The position numbers and the translations under genes were made by a program. Under the pieces are notes generated by a model, which was not told the origin of the DNA, searched no databases, and saw nothing but the letters and a program-made list of their open reading frames with translations. This document shows positions 1 through 12,356 of a stretch of 64,000 nucleotides of DNA, in pieces. Source of the stretch: Simmondsia chinensis (Eukaryota > Streptophyta > Magnoliopsida > Caryophyllales > Simmondsiaceae); contig JAGTTD010000002.1 of assembly GCA_018398585.1 (NCBI GenBank), positions 28,698,186 through 28,762,185 on the forward strand, in the 5' to 3' direction. The number at the start of each line of letters is the position of its first letter. Position 1 is the first letter of the stretch.

Positions 1-1439
1 CGGTAAACAATCCAGAATTTGCACTTATGGTTGACCAAATTGCAAGATATGGCATTGGACTCAACCAACCATGAAATTCGAGAAATGTTTTTACAAAAAG
101 AAGTTTTAAACACATTAGAGTTGCTCAAAGAGTACAAGGTTGAATTGAAAAAAAAAAAAAAAAGGATGCACTATTATGTCAGATGGTTGGTCTGAAGGGA
201 AACCGAGGTCAATTTATAACTTTCTCGCTAATAGCCCTAAGGGAACAGTATTTTTGTCATCTATTGATACTTCTGATATTTCCAAAAATGCTAAAATGGT
301 GTTGCATATATTAGACGCGATTGTTGAAAAGGTGGGAGAGGAACATGTAGTTCAAGTTGTTATTGCCCGTGCTTCGAACTACAAAGAGGCTGGTGAAAGG
401 TTGATGGAGAATAGGGAAATGTTATTTTGGACTCCTTGTGCTGTTCATTGCATAGATTTGATGTTGGAGGACTTTGACAAAAAAAATTAAAGTTCATTCT
501 GGAACAATTGCAAAAGCTAAAAGGATAACAACATTCATCTATAGTCGGACTTTACTTCTTGCACGGATGAGGGAGTTCACAAAAGGCAAAGAGTTAATTA
601 GGCCTCCCGTTACTCGATTTGCAACTTCTTACTTGACACTACGATGCCTCCATGAGCACAAGGGTGCTTTACTTGGCATGTTTTCATCTAGCAAATGGAA
701 GAATAGTAGGTTTGTAAAAGTAGCAGAAGGGAAGAATGTTAAAAAAAAAATTACTTTGGATACTCGAGATTTTTGGCCAAATGTTGTTCAATGTTTATGG
801 GCAACATTACCTCTTGTTAAGGTACTTAGCATGGTAGATTCTGATTAAAATCCAACTATAAGCTTTATTTATAAAGCTATGGATAGGGTGAAGGCACAAA
901 TTAAGGAAAATTTCAACAACATTCAAAAACAGTAAGCTTCTATTTGTATTAATATGTAAATTTAATTGATTTACACTTATTTAACATTTCATTAGATGTT
1001 AATATTTCCACTTTACTTTCTTATCTGTTTGAATCTGTCTTTTCTTTTTCTTTTTGTTTTTTTTGATGTAGCTATGAGCCTATATTGAAGATCATTGATG
1101 AGCGATGGGAATCTCAATTGCATAGGCCATTGCATGCTGCGGCATATTATTTGAATCCTCATTTTCAGTATAGTCCCAACTTTAAAGCTAATGCAGAAAT
1201 AAAAATTAGAGTATACAATTGTTTATAAAGGATGGCTTCTGATCCTGGGGGGAGAGTGAAGATAGATTTGCAAATTGATGCTTTTAAGAATGCAAGGGGA
1301 ATATTTGGGATATCAATAGTTGTGGCCAATAGAACAAAGAAAAATTCTAGTACATTTAATCCTTTGAGTATATTTACATTTCAAATTTGAACATCTATTA
1401 ATTTTACGTATTAAATGCAGCTAATTGTTGGGACTATTA
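1..1439 (+). pseudogene. hAT-type (DUF659) transposase gene relic, left-truncated
   Basis: Translated pieces run in order through a DUF659-type hAT transposase: an upstream stretch (about 1-165), then SDGWSEGKPRSIYNF and the segment ending FWTPCAVHCIDLMLED (176-480), the next block 474-848, and after a GT-AG intron at 932-1071 a block with HAAAYYLNPHFQYSP (about 1073-1330). Family knowledge: these proteins carry BED finger, DUF659 and a C-terminal hATC dimerisation domain, and many are domesticated or transposon-derived. Only the middle survives here. It is broken: a 16-A run at about 149-164, frame changes near 480 and 845, and a stop at about 1226. The last recognisable codons read A-N-C-W-D-Y (about 1419-1437), matching the conserved Trp-Trp-x-x-Tyr block before hATC, and are then cut by a Copia LTR. 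The N-terminus lies outside the window. No terminal inverted repeat is visible, so it could be a transposon remnant or a decayed domesticated gene. Confidence 0.8.
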
Positions 1440-3431
1440 GGAACGTATTTCAAAATTTTTTCCCCAAACGGCTATAGTCAACGCAACGGAAAACCAATTA
1501 AAATTTTTAATTTTAAATCTAATACCCTAATCTAATTAAACTATTTAATTAGACCTCGATTTTACTCTAATAGGCTCATAATATAACAATCAAAATATCG
1601 AATAAAATAAGTATAAACATGGCACGTAGAATAAACAAAATAAAGGAAAGAACAAATTAAATATCAAATACTTAATTTAGACATACTAGAAGCACAAATC
1701 CAAACTCCGAATTTGTAGATCTGAAATTGGAAGAAGGAACATCTTGACACCTCAAGATCTTCTTTGCAATGACCTCTATTAGCACCAGAATGTCAGCTCC
1801 CAAAATATTTAATTTAAGAAAAATTTTGGAATAAAATTTTTCCTTTTAATCTTTCCAAAAAAGAATTTTTCAGAAACATTATGCTAAGCATTAATTTTGA
1901 AAAACCCTAAACAATTTTAGGTTTATCGTTGTGGGAGAAAAGTAGGTTCCAAAACCTAAAAAATAAAAACATATCTATCCTACAACAAAGTATTAAACCT
2001 ACTATTTATATTTTAAAAAAAAGTGACACATGGTGGCAGAGCATTGGTCAGAATTAGAGTGCACGGATAACTGATCTGTGCGGCCAACACTCTACCACGT
2101 GTCATCATGGCATTGGTCTGCAGCATAAGCCGGAGATTAATCTTTCCTAAACCCCCGGCACATGCGTTGCACGTGTTGAGTCAAAAGTCAGTTGGGCCAT
2201 GCACACAATCCAATTTGCCTTTTCCTTTTTTTTAATTTGCTTTGCTCCCTTTTTTGTGTTTAAAATCTCACATGTATAAAATTCATCTCGTGAATATTAT
2301 TTGATAAATTAATTTATTCATCTTATGAATAAATAATTCATCTCATAAATTATGTTTAGCAAAATTAATTTATTCATCTCATGAACAAATAATTCATCCC
2401 ATGAATTCAATTTAAATATTTGTAAACTGTGTTTAAGGCTTGCTGACGGACCTTAAGGACAATCTAACTCTAGCTCCAAATGAGTCAAATATGATTATCA
2501 TCTCATGATAACAATTGACTATCATTTAATAATACTTAATTCCACTAAATAAGTTTTACTGCACTCTATAATTAAATATATTCACTCAAGAATTTCCCAA
2601 ATAATTTTATTACGACAATTAGCCCCTTTATTAGATATCCGTGAGCAAAAACAACCTCAACTACTATCGTTATTTTTCCCACCTCTATCACCGTAGTTCC
2701 CGATGCACCCTTCTTGAACAATTCATAATACATAAACAATTTTTGTATTAATTTCAAATGTCAAACATGTGGAATACTCTGGCCAAAGATTCTAGAATCT
2801 GTTCGTATATTTGCGAATCAACTAGGGGGATATCGTACATTGTAGATTCCTAGTAAAATATTCGTTCCCGCCACACTTCATGCAATTGCCAATAGCGTAA
2901 GATCTCGGTTATTCAATTTCAACCTCATCATTCTGGGCATCAAAGCAATTAACATTCCATGCACGAGTTTGGACTATTTCCTGGATTTAGAGTTATCGTT
3001 TTGTATAGTTAATTATTTCTGATAGCAGTAAAGTAACAACTAATTCATGTGGTCCTGTTTAGTGTTCCAAACTTATAGAAAACACCAACATAATACTCTT
3101 GGATCACTATCTACATAACCAAAGTAAGTCATCAAAGTATCACATTATAGTCTTATTAGACAAGTTGTCCAAACTTATCGCCAACTAGGAACATACTTTG
3201 ATAACATGTCACTAGTTTGATCTAAATCTTCCCGTGGTTCAATCTCATTGAACACTTAAACCAAACCTGATACATCATCTTGAACAACGTCCATCTTATG
3301 GAACGTTTTAGAAAAACAATCACGCGTGTTTAACTCGTCAAACACAATCAAACAATAAATAAATAAAATAAATTCATTTATTTATATTTAAAGCTAACTA
3401 ATTTGGTTTTTCTAGAACACATATCCTAACA
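1440..3431 (-). mobile_element. Copia element A: 3' LTR (minus orientation)
   Basis: About 2.0 kb, similar along its length to the LTRs at 39061-40892 and 46365-54182 and, reverse-complemented, to 58859-60822. It ends in ACA at 3431, immediately followed by the complement of a polypurine tract (ATCTCCCACTTGTCC, 3432-3446), as expected for a 3' LTR of a minus-strand Copia element. The left terminus is unclear: hAT coding sequence seems to run to about 1439 before LTR homology starts at GGAACGTATTTC, so a few terminal LTR bases are missing or shared. A CCACGTGTCATC G-box lies at about 2094-2105 in the U3 half. Confidence 0.75.
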
Positions 3432-6400
3432 ATCTCCCACTTGTCCTTAAACCAAAATAGTCTGCATTGCATAACTATCTTCTAGGGATTAATCAACACT
3501 TTGACTATAAACTTTTAAACAATATTGATTTGTCACTGTCTGATTCTTTTGCTCGCATGGTTTCATCTACTAGGAACCCTCTGAGTCAACAAGTCTATTC
3601 AACAATTCGCTCGCTATCAAATACCCGACTTCTATGGTGAAGTAAGCAATATAAGATTGCTTTACTCTTTACCATCTAATGACTCCCACTGTAAGGATGA
3701 ATCGGCATTCTGACGTCAAACGTCTAAACTCCTTTTTAAAACAAACGACCCATGATAAACTCAACATCCTTTCTTTTGAATCTCGCTAAAGCTTGACTCT
3801 ATGAACATAGTTGATTCATCTTAGGTGTTTCGCTTTTAATTAACTAGCTTAACAATAAAAAAACTTAACAACGCATAACAATTCTATACCATTCTCAATG
3901 AGTAGAATGTCATCTTTATACAATGCCTAGAAAGTCTTTTGTTTCATGTTATATCACTTGTACACTAATGGTTGATCCACCACTAACTCAAATCCCTGGC
4001 ACTCGAATAACCGTCATCGAATCTACTATCCAATGAACAAGATGCTTATTTAAGTCTACAAATAGACTAACTCAGTTTGCATACTATATGCTGCTGACTC
4101 TTGACTACAAATTTGTCTAGTTGTATCATATACATAAGCTTTCAAGATAACCATTCAGATAACATTGTCTTGATCTCCACTTTGTCGCATCTCATCATAT
4201 GAAACATGATGGATGAGTATCCTTATGGACTTAAATATAACATCTAGCTAGAAGGCTTCATCAAAGATGATTCCTTCCTATAGGATATTAACCCACTGTC
4301 ATCAATCTAGCATTGAAGGTCTCTACCTTCTCATCCACTAACTCTATATACTTATAGATCCATTCAGATCCAATCTAATGGACTTAATGTCTTTCAACGC
4401 CTCTACAATTTCCCAGACTTAGTTAAAATAAAATTACTTTAGATTTTATTGCCCCGAAACAATGATCTGCATCTTTATACTCAAGAGTTCCATTGTAGTC
4501 TAAGGGATCGGATTCACCATCATGCTTAACCATTAATACTGAAGACATGAATCCGTCAAGTGACTCTGACCATCCTCCCACTACACTATAAGTTGTATCA
4601 TGCTGTTTAGACATAATATCTCATACTGTCAATCTATCCAATACAAGCTATCTACTATACTTTTAGAACACTTTCTAAAAACTTCTACATTACAAACTTT
4701 CTGATGTGTAAATCTGACTCATCATATGAATCTTACCATAGTCAAAAACATATTATTGATCCTTTATACAATTCTTTGTAATAAGGATAAATAAGAATTC
4801 TCCAGAAACTACCACTTCGATCTAATCAAAGTGATTTGACATAGTTACCTAGCTGATTCTAACTTAAGTCTACAACTCTTTGAATCTTTCAAAAAATTTA
4901 AAGACTATAGTTGTCATAGGCACATCCATACATCACCTAATTGAGTAGCCATCATAAACATTTTATGAAATACTCTTTCGCTTCAACTCGCTTGAACTTT
5001 TGGCAGTCTACAAACATTTTATGAACAAGTCCTAGCAGCTTAGTGGTTCTGTTGTCCTTACTCTTAAAGACACTTTCAGTCACCATTAATTCAAACATGA
5101 TTCACATGCCGATTATCATTCAAGTACTTAATGATCCATAAGACAAATCAAACTAGTTTTGAATCATATGGATTTACAATTACCGAATATTAGGTACCAC
5201 TTAAAAGCTATATAGTTTCCGAAAAATCTTTTTTTATATGGTTACACAGCTTAGCTTGTATTCAACTAATAAATTGCCATTAATGTAGTTTTGATCAAAG
5301 TAAGTCAACTATCTACCAATGTAGCTTTTTAAATAAACATTTTATTTACATAATAACCAGTCTATTTTTCAAAAAAAATAACTAAAAGTCTATTTCAAAA
5401 ATAGTGAATAGAAATCAAATTTCTAAAGTACACCAAGATAGTTATTCAAATATAAAACTACTCCCTGACTTAAACTACTGCCTCTTAATGTCCTTACCGA
5501 AAACCCATTCACTAGTGCACTAGTGAACTACCTACTAGTCACTACTAGAGGAGATAGGATACCATATAACTTTTCACATTGGCTTTCGATTTTGGCAACA
5601 ATATTATCTAAGTACTCAGGGCCTATTTGGGATTGCTGTGAAAAAACTGCTTATTTCAAAAGCACTTTCTATAAAAGCACTTATGTAAAAAGTGTTGTTT
5701 TGAAGAAATATTTTATGTTTGGCTCAACCAGTTAGCAGAATTTATTTTATTATTATTAGTGTTTGGCCAGTATTTAATAAAAGTACTTTTTTCTGTCAAA
5801 TTATCAAAAAGGACATAGGCAGAAGACTTTTATAGTTAATAGTATTTGGATGCAGAATTGATTTTAAACAATTTTTTTAGTATGTATTTATCATTTTAGG
5901 TTTTAAATTTTATAAAATAATAATGAATTGCAAAGTAAAAATTAATATTTTTATTTATTCTATTCATAATTTAGTATTATTTCTTAAAAACTTAAAAATA
6001 TAAAATGACTATTGTTAATATTATTGTTATTATTGTTGTTTTTGTTGTTGCTGTTGCTGCTGCTGATGCTATTGTTATTGTTATTATTATTATTACTAAT
6101 ACTACTACTACTATTATTAAGTAAAATTAATATAATACAAGTAATATAATGAACTCCTACATTTCAAACTTGTATATAGATAGCATAAGAATATGGTTTT
6201 GAAAGATGATATTTGTGTAAGGGTATGATATAATTTTAATGTTTTGGACAAGGGTATTTTTGTCCTAAAAATTTTAAGTCTTTGATTCTGCTTCTGCTTA
6301 AAATCAGAAGCACCAAATTTCTGCTTTTGCTTAAAAGCAGAAAAATAGCTTCTGTTTTTAATAAAAAGCATTTTTTGATGTTTGCCAAACGCCCTCTAGA

Positions 6401-7887
6401 TTTCAGAAAAGTACTTTTTCCAGAAAAAAGCACTTATTCTCCCAGAATAAGCAATCCCAAATAGGCCCTTAGGCAATTCCTTTCAAAATATTAACATCCA
6501 ACGCAACTATAAAAGAGAAGCTATTTTGACTCATGTTTTATTTTACCTCTTTGAGGTTTCTAATTCCTGAGATAGATGTTTATACAAAGTGGACTCTTCC
6601 CTTAGTTTTCATGACACCTTTTTCTCATAAACTATTCTCATGCTATTAGTTTTTTGACCAAACACTTCTCTCAAGTATATAATCATCTCTACTATAGTTG
6701 ACAATTCAAATATCTAATACTAGAATAAGTTCGACATCTAATGTATGAATCTTGTATCTGACTAACTCTTTAGTCTAGTCTAACGTTCTAAACATTCTTT
6801 TTAACTTAGTAGATCTACTAGTAGCAATCTAGAGAACTCTGAACATCTCTTAGTGCTCTACATGTATTAAAATGTATCATATTATAGCGAATAAAATAGA
6901 ACAGACAAGACATACTAGTATTGATCGCAATGCATAATATAACAACCAGTATGAAAGCCAAAATTGTAAAACAAGTCATATAACACACATGATTACTTTT
7001 CTTACTTTTAGCAAACAATCAAAATTTTGAGTTCACATTCTGACACTTATATGTATGCCGTGGAGACCCAATCGAACCACCCAAAACTCCCCATCTGCGA
7101 GGCCCAATTGAGACATCAAAAGGGTGAGAACATTTCTCAATAAATATGTTTTCTTGTAAACTCTTTACTGAACACATTTAACCCACCACTTTTCCCTTAG
7201 CCTCTAAGTTCCTACAACATAGCTCCTCAGGGAGGTTAATGTAGACCCGAGTCAAGTGTACACCATTACCTCAACGCTCATACAAGGTCACGATATACTC
7301 CACATCAGTGTGGCCGTACTCAATTGCTTGGACTTTAGTTCATCTCTTAGAGGACTAACCTTGTATTCCGCAAATGAACGCTCTCCTCAGGGAGTCGCGC
7401 CCACCTGCTATACTGCTAGAACGATAACGGAGGCCATGAGCATTCATTTAGAAGCTCCCTCCCACTTGATATTTTGAGTCTTGTGAACCTTTTAAATAAT
7501 TTTACCAAACAAACAAAGCATGGATCCACTTAATCATTCTTTGTTTGTGTGCAATGATGAGCTAACCAATCTACTCATTACTATGGGAGAGGAGTGACAA
7601 GTAATTAGTCAAATGAGAAATATTCTCAAATAATATGTTTTCTAAACATATTTAACTTACCGTTGCTTCCTTGGTCTCTAAGACAATGTCATAACGCTCT
7701 CTAGCAAACTTTAACAAACCTTTAACCTTGTTATTGAACTCTTTTAACAACAATATTCATGATGGTCTTTTTCCATTAATGAAATTCCTAAATTCATACT
7801 TTCGTAATTCCATATACTCCAATTTTATCAAACTTGATGTTTTAATGTCAACTATGAACGAATTTAGAATTGGCACTAATACCAATT
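3432..7887 (-). mobile_element. Copia element A: decayed internal region
   Basis: About 4.5 kb with no usable reading frame. Reverse-complement translation near 4930-5100 gives a stop-ridden integrase-core segment (FKSKDNRTTKLL..LVHK..., EYFIKCL), alignable to the better preserved integrase of element C at 63560-63700. The region is collinear with the interior of element B (40893-46364), including a leader block at 7200-7480. A degenerate Met-tRNA primer site complement (TTGGCACTAATACCA, about 7869-7883) sits next to the right LTR. It is interrupted by the MITE at 5619-6468. I infer one old Copia lineage with pol already inactive. Confidence 0.7.
5619..6468. mobile_element. PIF/Harbinger-like MITE (850 bp)
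   Basis: The ends are inverted copies of GGGCCTATTTGGGATTGC, followed by subterminal repeats rich in AAAAGCACTT and its complement. It is flanked by TCA (5616-5618) and TTA (6469-6471), within the 5-bp context CTCAG / CTTAG, which fits the CWNAG target of PIF/Harbinger elements. The collinear part of element B (about 43150-43170) lacks the insert and reads straight through, giving a paralogous empty site. It has no coding capacity and a (TTG)/(TTA)-rich microsatellite around 6015-6120. Confidence 0.85.
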
Positions 7888-9066
7888 GATGGGAACGCAT
7901 TTCAAAATTTTTTTCCTAAACGATTAGAGGGGGTGCAGCAGAAAACCAATTTAAAATTCTTAGCTTTAAATCTAGTGCCCTGATCTAATTAAACTATTTA
8001 ATTAGACCTAAATCTTACTCTAATAGGCTTATATTATAACAATCAAAATATCGAATAAAACAAGTATAAACATGGCATGTGGAATAAACAAAATAAAGAA
8101 AATAGCAAATTAAATATCAAATACTTAATTTAGACATACCTGAAGCGCAAATCCAAACTCAGAATTTGTAAATCTGAAATTGGAAAAAGGAACTTCTTGA
8201 CACCTCAAGACCTTCTCCGCAATGACCTCTATTAGCACCGGAGTGTGGGCTCCCAAAATATTTAATTTAAGAAAAAATTTCGGAACAAAATTTTTCCTTT
8301 TTATTTTTCCTAAAAAACCTAATGTTTTAATGTCAATTATGAATGTATTCAGAATTGGCTCTAATACCAATTGATGGGAACGTATTTCAAAATTTTTTCC
8401 CCAAACGATTAGAGGGAGTGTAGCGGAAAACCAATTTAAAATTCTCAACTCTAAGTCTAATGCCCTGATCTAATTAAACTACTTAATTAGACCTATATCT
8501 TACTCTAATAGGCTCATAATATAACAATCAAAACATCAAATAAAACAAGTATAAACATGGCACATAAAATAAACTAAATAAAGAAAATAACAAATTAAAA
8601 TATCAAATACTTAACTTAGACATACCTGAAGCGTAAATCAAACTCCAAATTTGTAAATCTGAAATTGGAAAAAGGAACTTCTTGACACCTCAAGATCTTC
8701 TCCGCAATGACCTCTATTTGCACCGGAGTGTGAGCTCCCAAAATATTTAATTTAAGAAAAATTTCGAAAAAAAAATTTTTCTTTTAATTTTATTCAGCAA
8801 AATAATTTTTCAGGAAAATTATGCTAAGCATTAATTTTGAAAAACCTTAAAACAATTTTGGGTTTTTCATTGTGAAAGAAAACTAGGTTCTGAAACCTAA
8901 AAACAAAAACATATCTATCTTATGGCAAAGTATTAAACCTGTTATTTATAAAAAAAATAAAAGAGTGACACATGGTGGCAGAGCATTGGTTAGAATCAAA
9001 GTATGTGGATAACTGATTAGTGTGGCCAACACTCTGCCACGTGTCATCATTTTGACTAAACTCATT
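7888..9066 (-). mobile_element. Copia element A: rearranged 5' LTR with 485-bp tandem duplication
   Basis: LTR sequence starts at GATGGGAACGCATTTC (7888), but after about 420 bp it jumps back to the internal end plus primer-binding region (8317-8370) and restarts the LTR at 8373. The two starts are 485 bp apart, so a block spanning the primer site and the U5 end has been duplicated in tandem. The second copy runs on to the G-box (CCACGTGTCATCAT, about 9038-9051) and then meets an inverted LTR piece. Neither copy is a full LTR. Confidence 0.7.
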
Positions 9067-9595
9067 TTGTCATAATCATTTGGAACCTGGTTTTTTCCCA
9101 TGACGAAAATCCTAAAATTGTTTTAAGGGTTTTTAAAATTATTGTTTAGCATAAGTTTTCTGAAAAATTGTTTTTAGAAAAATTGAAGGAAAAATTTTGT
9201 TTTGAAAGTTTTCCTAAATTAAATATTTTTGGTAGCCCACACCCGGTGCTAGAAGAGCTCATTGCGAAGAAGACCTTGAGGTGTCAATGAACTTTCTTCC
9301 AATTTCAAGTCTTCAAGTTGGGATCATGATTCACGCCTCAAGTATATGTAAATTAAATATTTGATATTTAATTTGTTTTTCCTTTATTCATTTATTCTAC
9401 ATGCTATGTTTATTATATGTTTTTATTAGATATTTTTTGTTTGTCATATTATGAACCTATTAGAGTAAGATCTAGATTTAATTAAATAGTTTAATTAGAT
9501 CAGTGCTTTAGATTTAAAATTAAGAATTTTAAATTGATATTTTGCTACGCCCGCTCTAGTCAATTTGCAAAATTTTTTGGAATACGTTCCCAACA
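9067..9595 (+). mobile_element. Inverted LTR fragment of the A/B/C Copia family
   Basis: This 0.5-kb segment is the U5-side half of the same LTR in plus orientation. It ends with ACGTTCCCAACA at 9595, the reverse complement of the LTR start seen elsewhere. With 8373-8900 it forms an inverted repeat of about 0.5-kb arms separated by roughly 180 bp. The flanks (CTAAT before 1426, GTTGA after 9595) do not match, so the cluster is not one clean insertion. Confidence 0.7.
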
Positions 9596-9811
9596 GTTGA
9601 ATAATGTGGTACTGTCAGACGGCAGTGGTTAGAGAGAGTGAGTGGGGGAGTTGAATGGGTGGGAGTTGAGTCGTTGAGGTACTGTCGGGTGGTAGTGGGC
9701 AGTGGACAACGATCACGGTAGTGAGCGGTAGTGCTGGCCGGCAATGGAGTTGGCGGTGGTGTGCGGTGGTGAGTAGGGGAGTTGAAGGGTCATTTTTATC
9801 ACCCAATTTCT
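9596..9811. other. G/T-rich spacer, nothing recognised
   Basis: About 215 bp of GT-rich low-complexity sequence with repeated GGCAGTGG and GGGAGTTGA-like words. Both minus-strand open frames here are compositional. I see no gene or element terminus. Confidence 0.4.
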
Positions 9812-10061
9812 AGTAAAAGTCTCTTTTGGTCAGCCACGTAATTTAACATGGACAAATTAATCAACCAAGTCAAATTTTGGAGGAATTAGTCTCCCAAGTC
9901 ATCATAAAAGTCTCGTTTAGTCACCCAAGTGGTTTAAAATAGATAAGTTGGTCATTCAAGTAATAATTTGGAAAATTTCATCACCCAACTTTTAATAATA
10001 ACTCATATTAGTTGCTAAAGTGATTTAAAAATGATAAAAAATTATCATGTAAATAAAAAAT

Positions 10062-10450
10062 AGGGTTATTTACGTCAAAGGTCTCTGCACTTTGCCCATT
10101 GTGTCAATTTGGTCCTTATACTTTTAGTTATATCAATTTAGTCCCTGAACAATTCAAAATGTGTCAATTTAGTCCTTTAGTCAAAATTAAGTTAAGTTAA
10201 TAACGTAATTTTAAACGGCAAAATTATTTTAAATGCAAGTAACTTATTATAAATTCATTTGTTTACTCAATTTAACGCAATTCGTGACTGTACCATTAAA
10301 AATTTTATTAAAAACTTAACATAAAATTTTTTTTAAGAACCAAATTGACATGTTTTGAATTGTGCATGGACTAAATTGACACAATTAAAAGTACAAGGAA
10401 TAAATTGACACAATAGACAAAGTACAGGGACCTTTAGGGCAAATAACCCT
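10062..10450. mobile_element. MITE (389 bp) in the left fold-back arm
   Basis: The ends are inverted repeats: AGGGTTATTTACGTCAAAGG at the left, and its imperfect complement ending AAATAACCCT at the right. It is flanked by AAAAAAT on both sides (10055-10061 and 10451-10457). The corresponding place in the right arm (about 13694-13709) reads ATAAAAAATAAC on the complement without the insert, so insertion and duplication are confirmed by an internal empty site. The body repeats the TTTAGTCC / AATTGACAC type words. The superfamily is unsure: a 7-8 bp duplication would fit hAT. Confidence 0.85.
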
Positions 10451-10994
10451 AAAAAATAACTATTGTAGTTATATTTTTGACTTATTTATTTTATTTGTCC
10501 TCTTTTTTTTTTTTTCAAAGTCTGTTTTTTTTAATCAAAGTGGAGCACATCTGGTTCTCTTGACACTAGGAAAAAAATTAAAAGATTATAAACTAATTTT
10601 GATATTTTATAAAACTTGATAAAATATTATAAAAAAGGAGAATACAAAGAATATTTAGAAGAAAAAAAACATAAGAATCAATATTTTTTAAAATATTTTC
10701 TCATGTTTAAAACACTTAGTATTCCTGTATTCTTATTTTTTAAGTAATTATTTCTCATATTTTATTTAGGAAACTATCAGTGAGGTACCTTGAGATTTAA
10801 CAATTTTATCACATAAGTACTCTAACTTTTTAATGTATACAATACAGTACCTTTAGGTTTAAACATTTTATCAATTAGGTACCCTAAAATTCAAAATATT
10901 TATCAATTAAACACACATTTGTCAAAATGTGAGATAGATCTTTGTTGGAAAATGCTAAAATAGAACATGATTTCGATAATATGATATATTTATT

Positions 10995-12356
10995 GAGCAT
11001 AGGGACTGAGAGGAGATAGCTCAAGGGTTGGGTTTTCGAACTGAGGACCTTCCTTTGAAGTACCTCGGAAATCCAATTTTCGGGTCTCGGCTGAGAATTG
11101 ACCAATTTGGGCCTTTGTTCAATAAGGTCTGGGCACGTATTTGTGGTTGGCAACATAGAAAGCCTTCGTATGCGGGTCGTAAGGAGCTAATTAATTCGGT
11201 CCTCATGAGTATTATGTCTTTTTGGGGCAATATTTTCTTCTTTCATAAATGAGTTATACAAGAATTAACGCGAATATTTTCAGCCCTCCTGCGGTGCGGT
11301 ATGGATAAGAAGTCTCGAGCTTTTATTCCTCGTGCTTGGGATAGAGTTTGTTGGCCTACAAATGAGGGGGCATTGGTATTAAACAGATCCAAAATTGGAA
11401 TTTAGCTCAGTTGATGCGGACCCTTTAGTCTATTCAAGATAAAAAAGATTATTTGTGGCATCATTGGATACATGTGATTCACATGAAGGGGCATGACTTT
11501 TGGCAAATGGGTGGAACGTCAAATGACTCTGCTTATTGGAGAATGTTGCTGCAATGTCGAGACATGCTGTTGGACCGTTTTGTATCTGCTCAGAAGGATA
11601 TCCGAGTGCTGTAGTAGTGTGTCTACAGTGGCTGCTTTCAGTGCACTGCAGCTTACAACTTCATTCGAGACAAGAAGGAGAAAATACATTGGGGGCGTAC
11701 CATTTGGGGTAAATTTTCTTTCTGTAAACATATTTTTATTTTATGGCTGGTAATGTCGGATGGATTGTTGATTGAGGATAGATTGCAAAAGCCCGGGGGG
11801 GGGGGGGGGGGGGGGGGGGTTGTGCTTGCTAGTTGATGCGCTTTGTGTCATAATGCAAGGGAAATGATTGAGCATTTATTTTTTGAATGTGTGTAGGTTA
11901 AAAGTGTCTGGAGAGAGATTTGTCGATGAAGTGGGATCCTTTTTTCTACGAATCTCAAACAATGCTTTGATTGGTTTGGTAAGAAGGTCAGAAGTAGTCT
12001 TCCGGAATCGTTTGCAAAACAGGCTTGTTTGGCGGCAACGGTTTACACAATTTGGGCTACGAGGAACGTAGCAATTTTTCGAGATCAAGTTAGGGATCCG
12101 ACTTGGGTGATTTGTGAAATTCAGAAATTAGTTCGGTATCGTATAAATTTTGTAAGTTAGTTTTATCGTGGTGAGATTGTTTTTGTGTTGAGTTGTTAGA
12201 TGGGGCCTGGGGCCTATATAGGTTTTTGATGCAAATTGTATATATTTCCTTTTTTTTTTTATATACAACAACAATAATAGTCCTAGTGCCAAATTTCCTT
12301 TTATATATATATATATATATAATGAGAATATTGCGCTTGCCTTGTTGGCAAAATAA
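10995..12356 (+). mobile_element. 5'-truncated L1-type LINE (1.36 kb), dead
   Basis: Translation at 11028-11250 gives the end of a LINE reverse-transcriptase domain (LPLKYLGNPIF, then SYAGRKELINSVLMS), a signature of plant L1-type ORF2. Downstream, broken frames around 11280-12170 correspond to the zf-RVT C-terminal region (HNAREMIEHLFFECV at about 11851-11900). The element is bounded by a 12-bp target duplication GATATATTTATT (10983-10994 and 12357-12368) with a short A-rich end. It contains a 25-G run (11795-11819) and a (TA)n tract (12302-12320). It sits in the middle of the fold-back element and so is younger than it. Confidence 0.8.

Noticed and set aside
1440..9595. CRISPR-like or regularly spaced repeat array
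   Set aside because: The repeated blocks are LTR copies and their rearrangements, with no uniform short repeats and spacers; the host is a plant.
9556..9806. Two overlapping minus-strand open frames rich in Thr, Pro and Leu
   Set aside because: Compositional frames in G/T-rich DNA at an LTR end; no domain and no codon bias of a gene.
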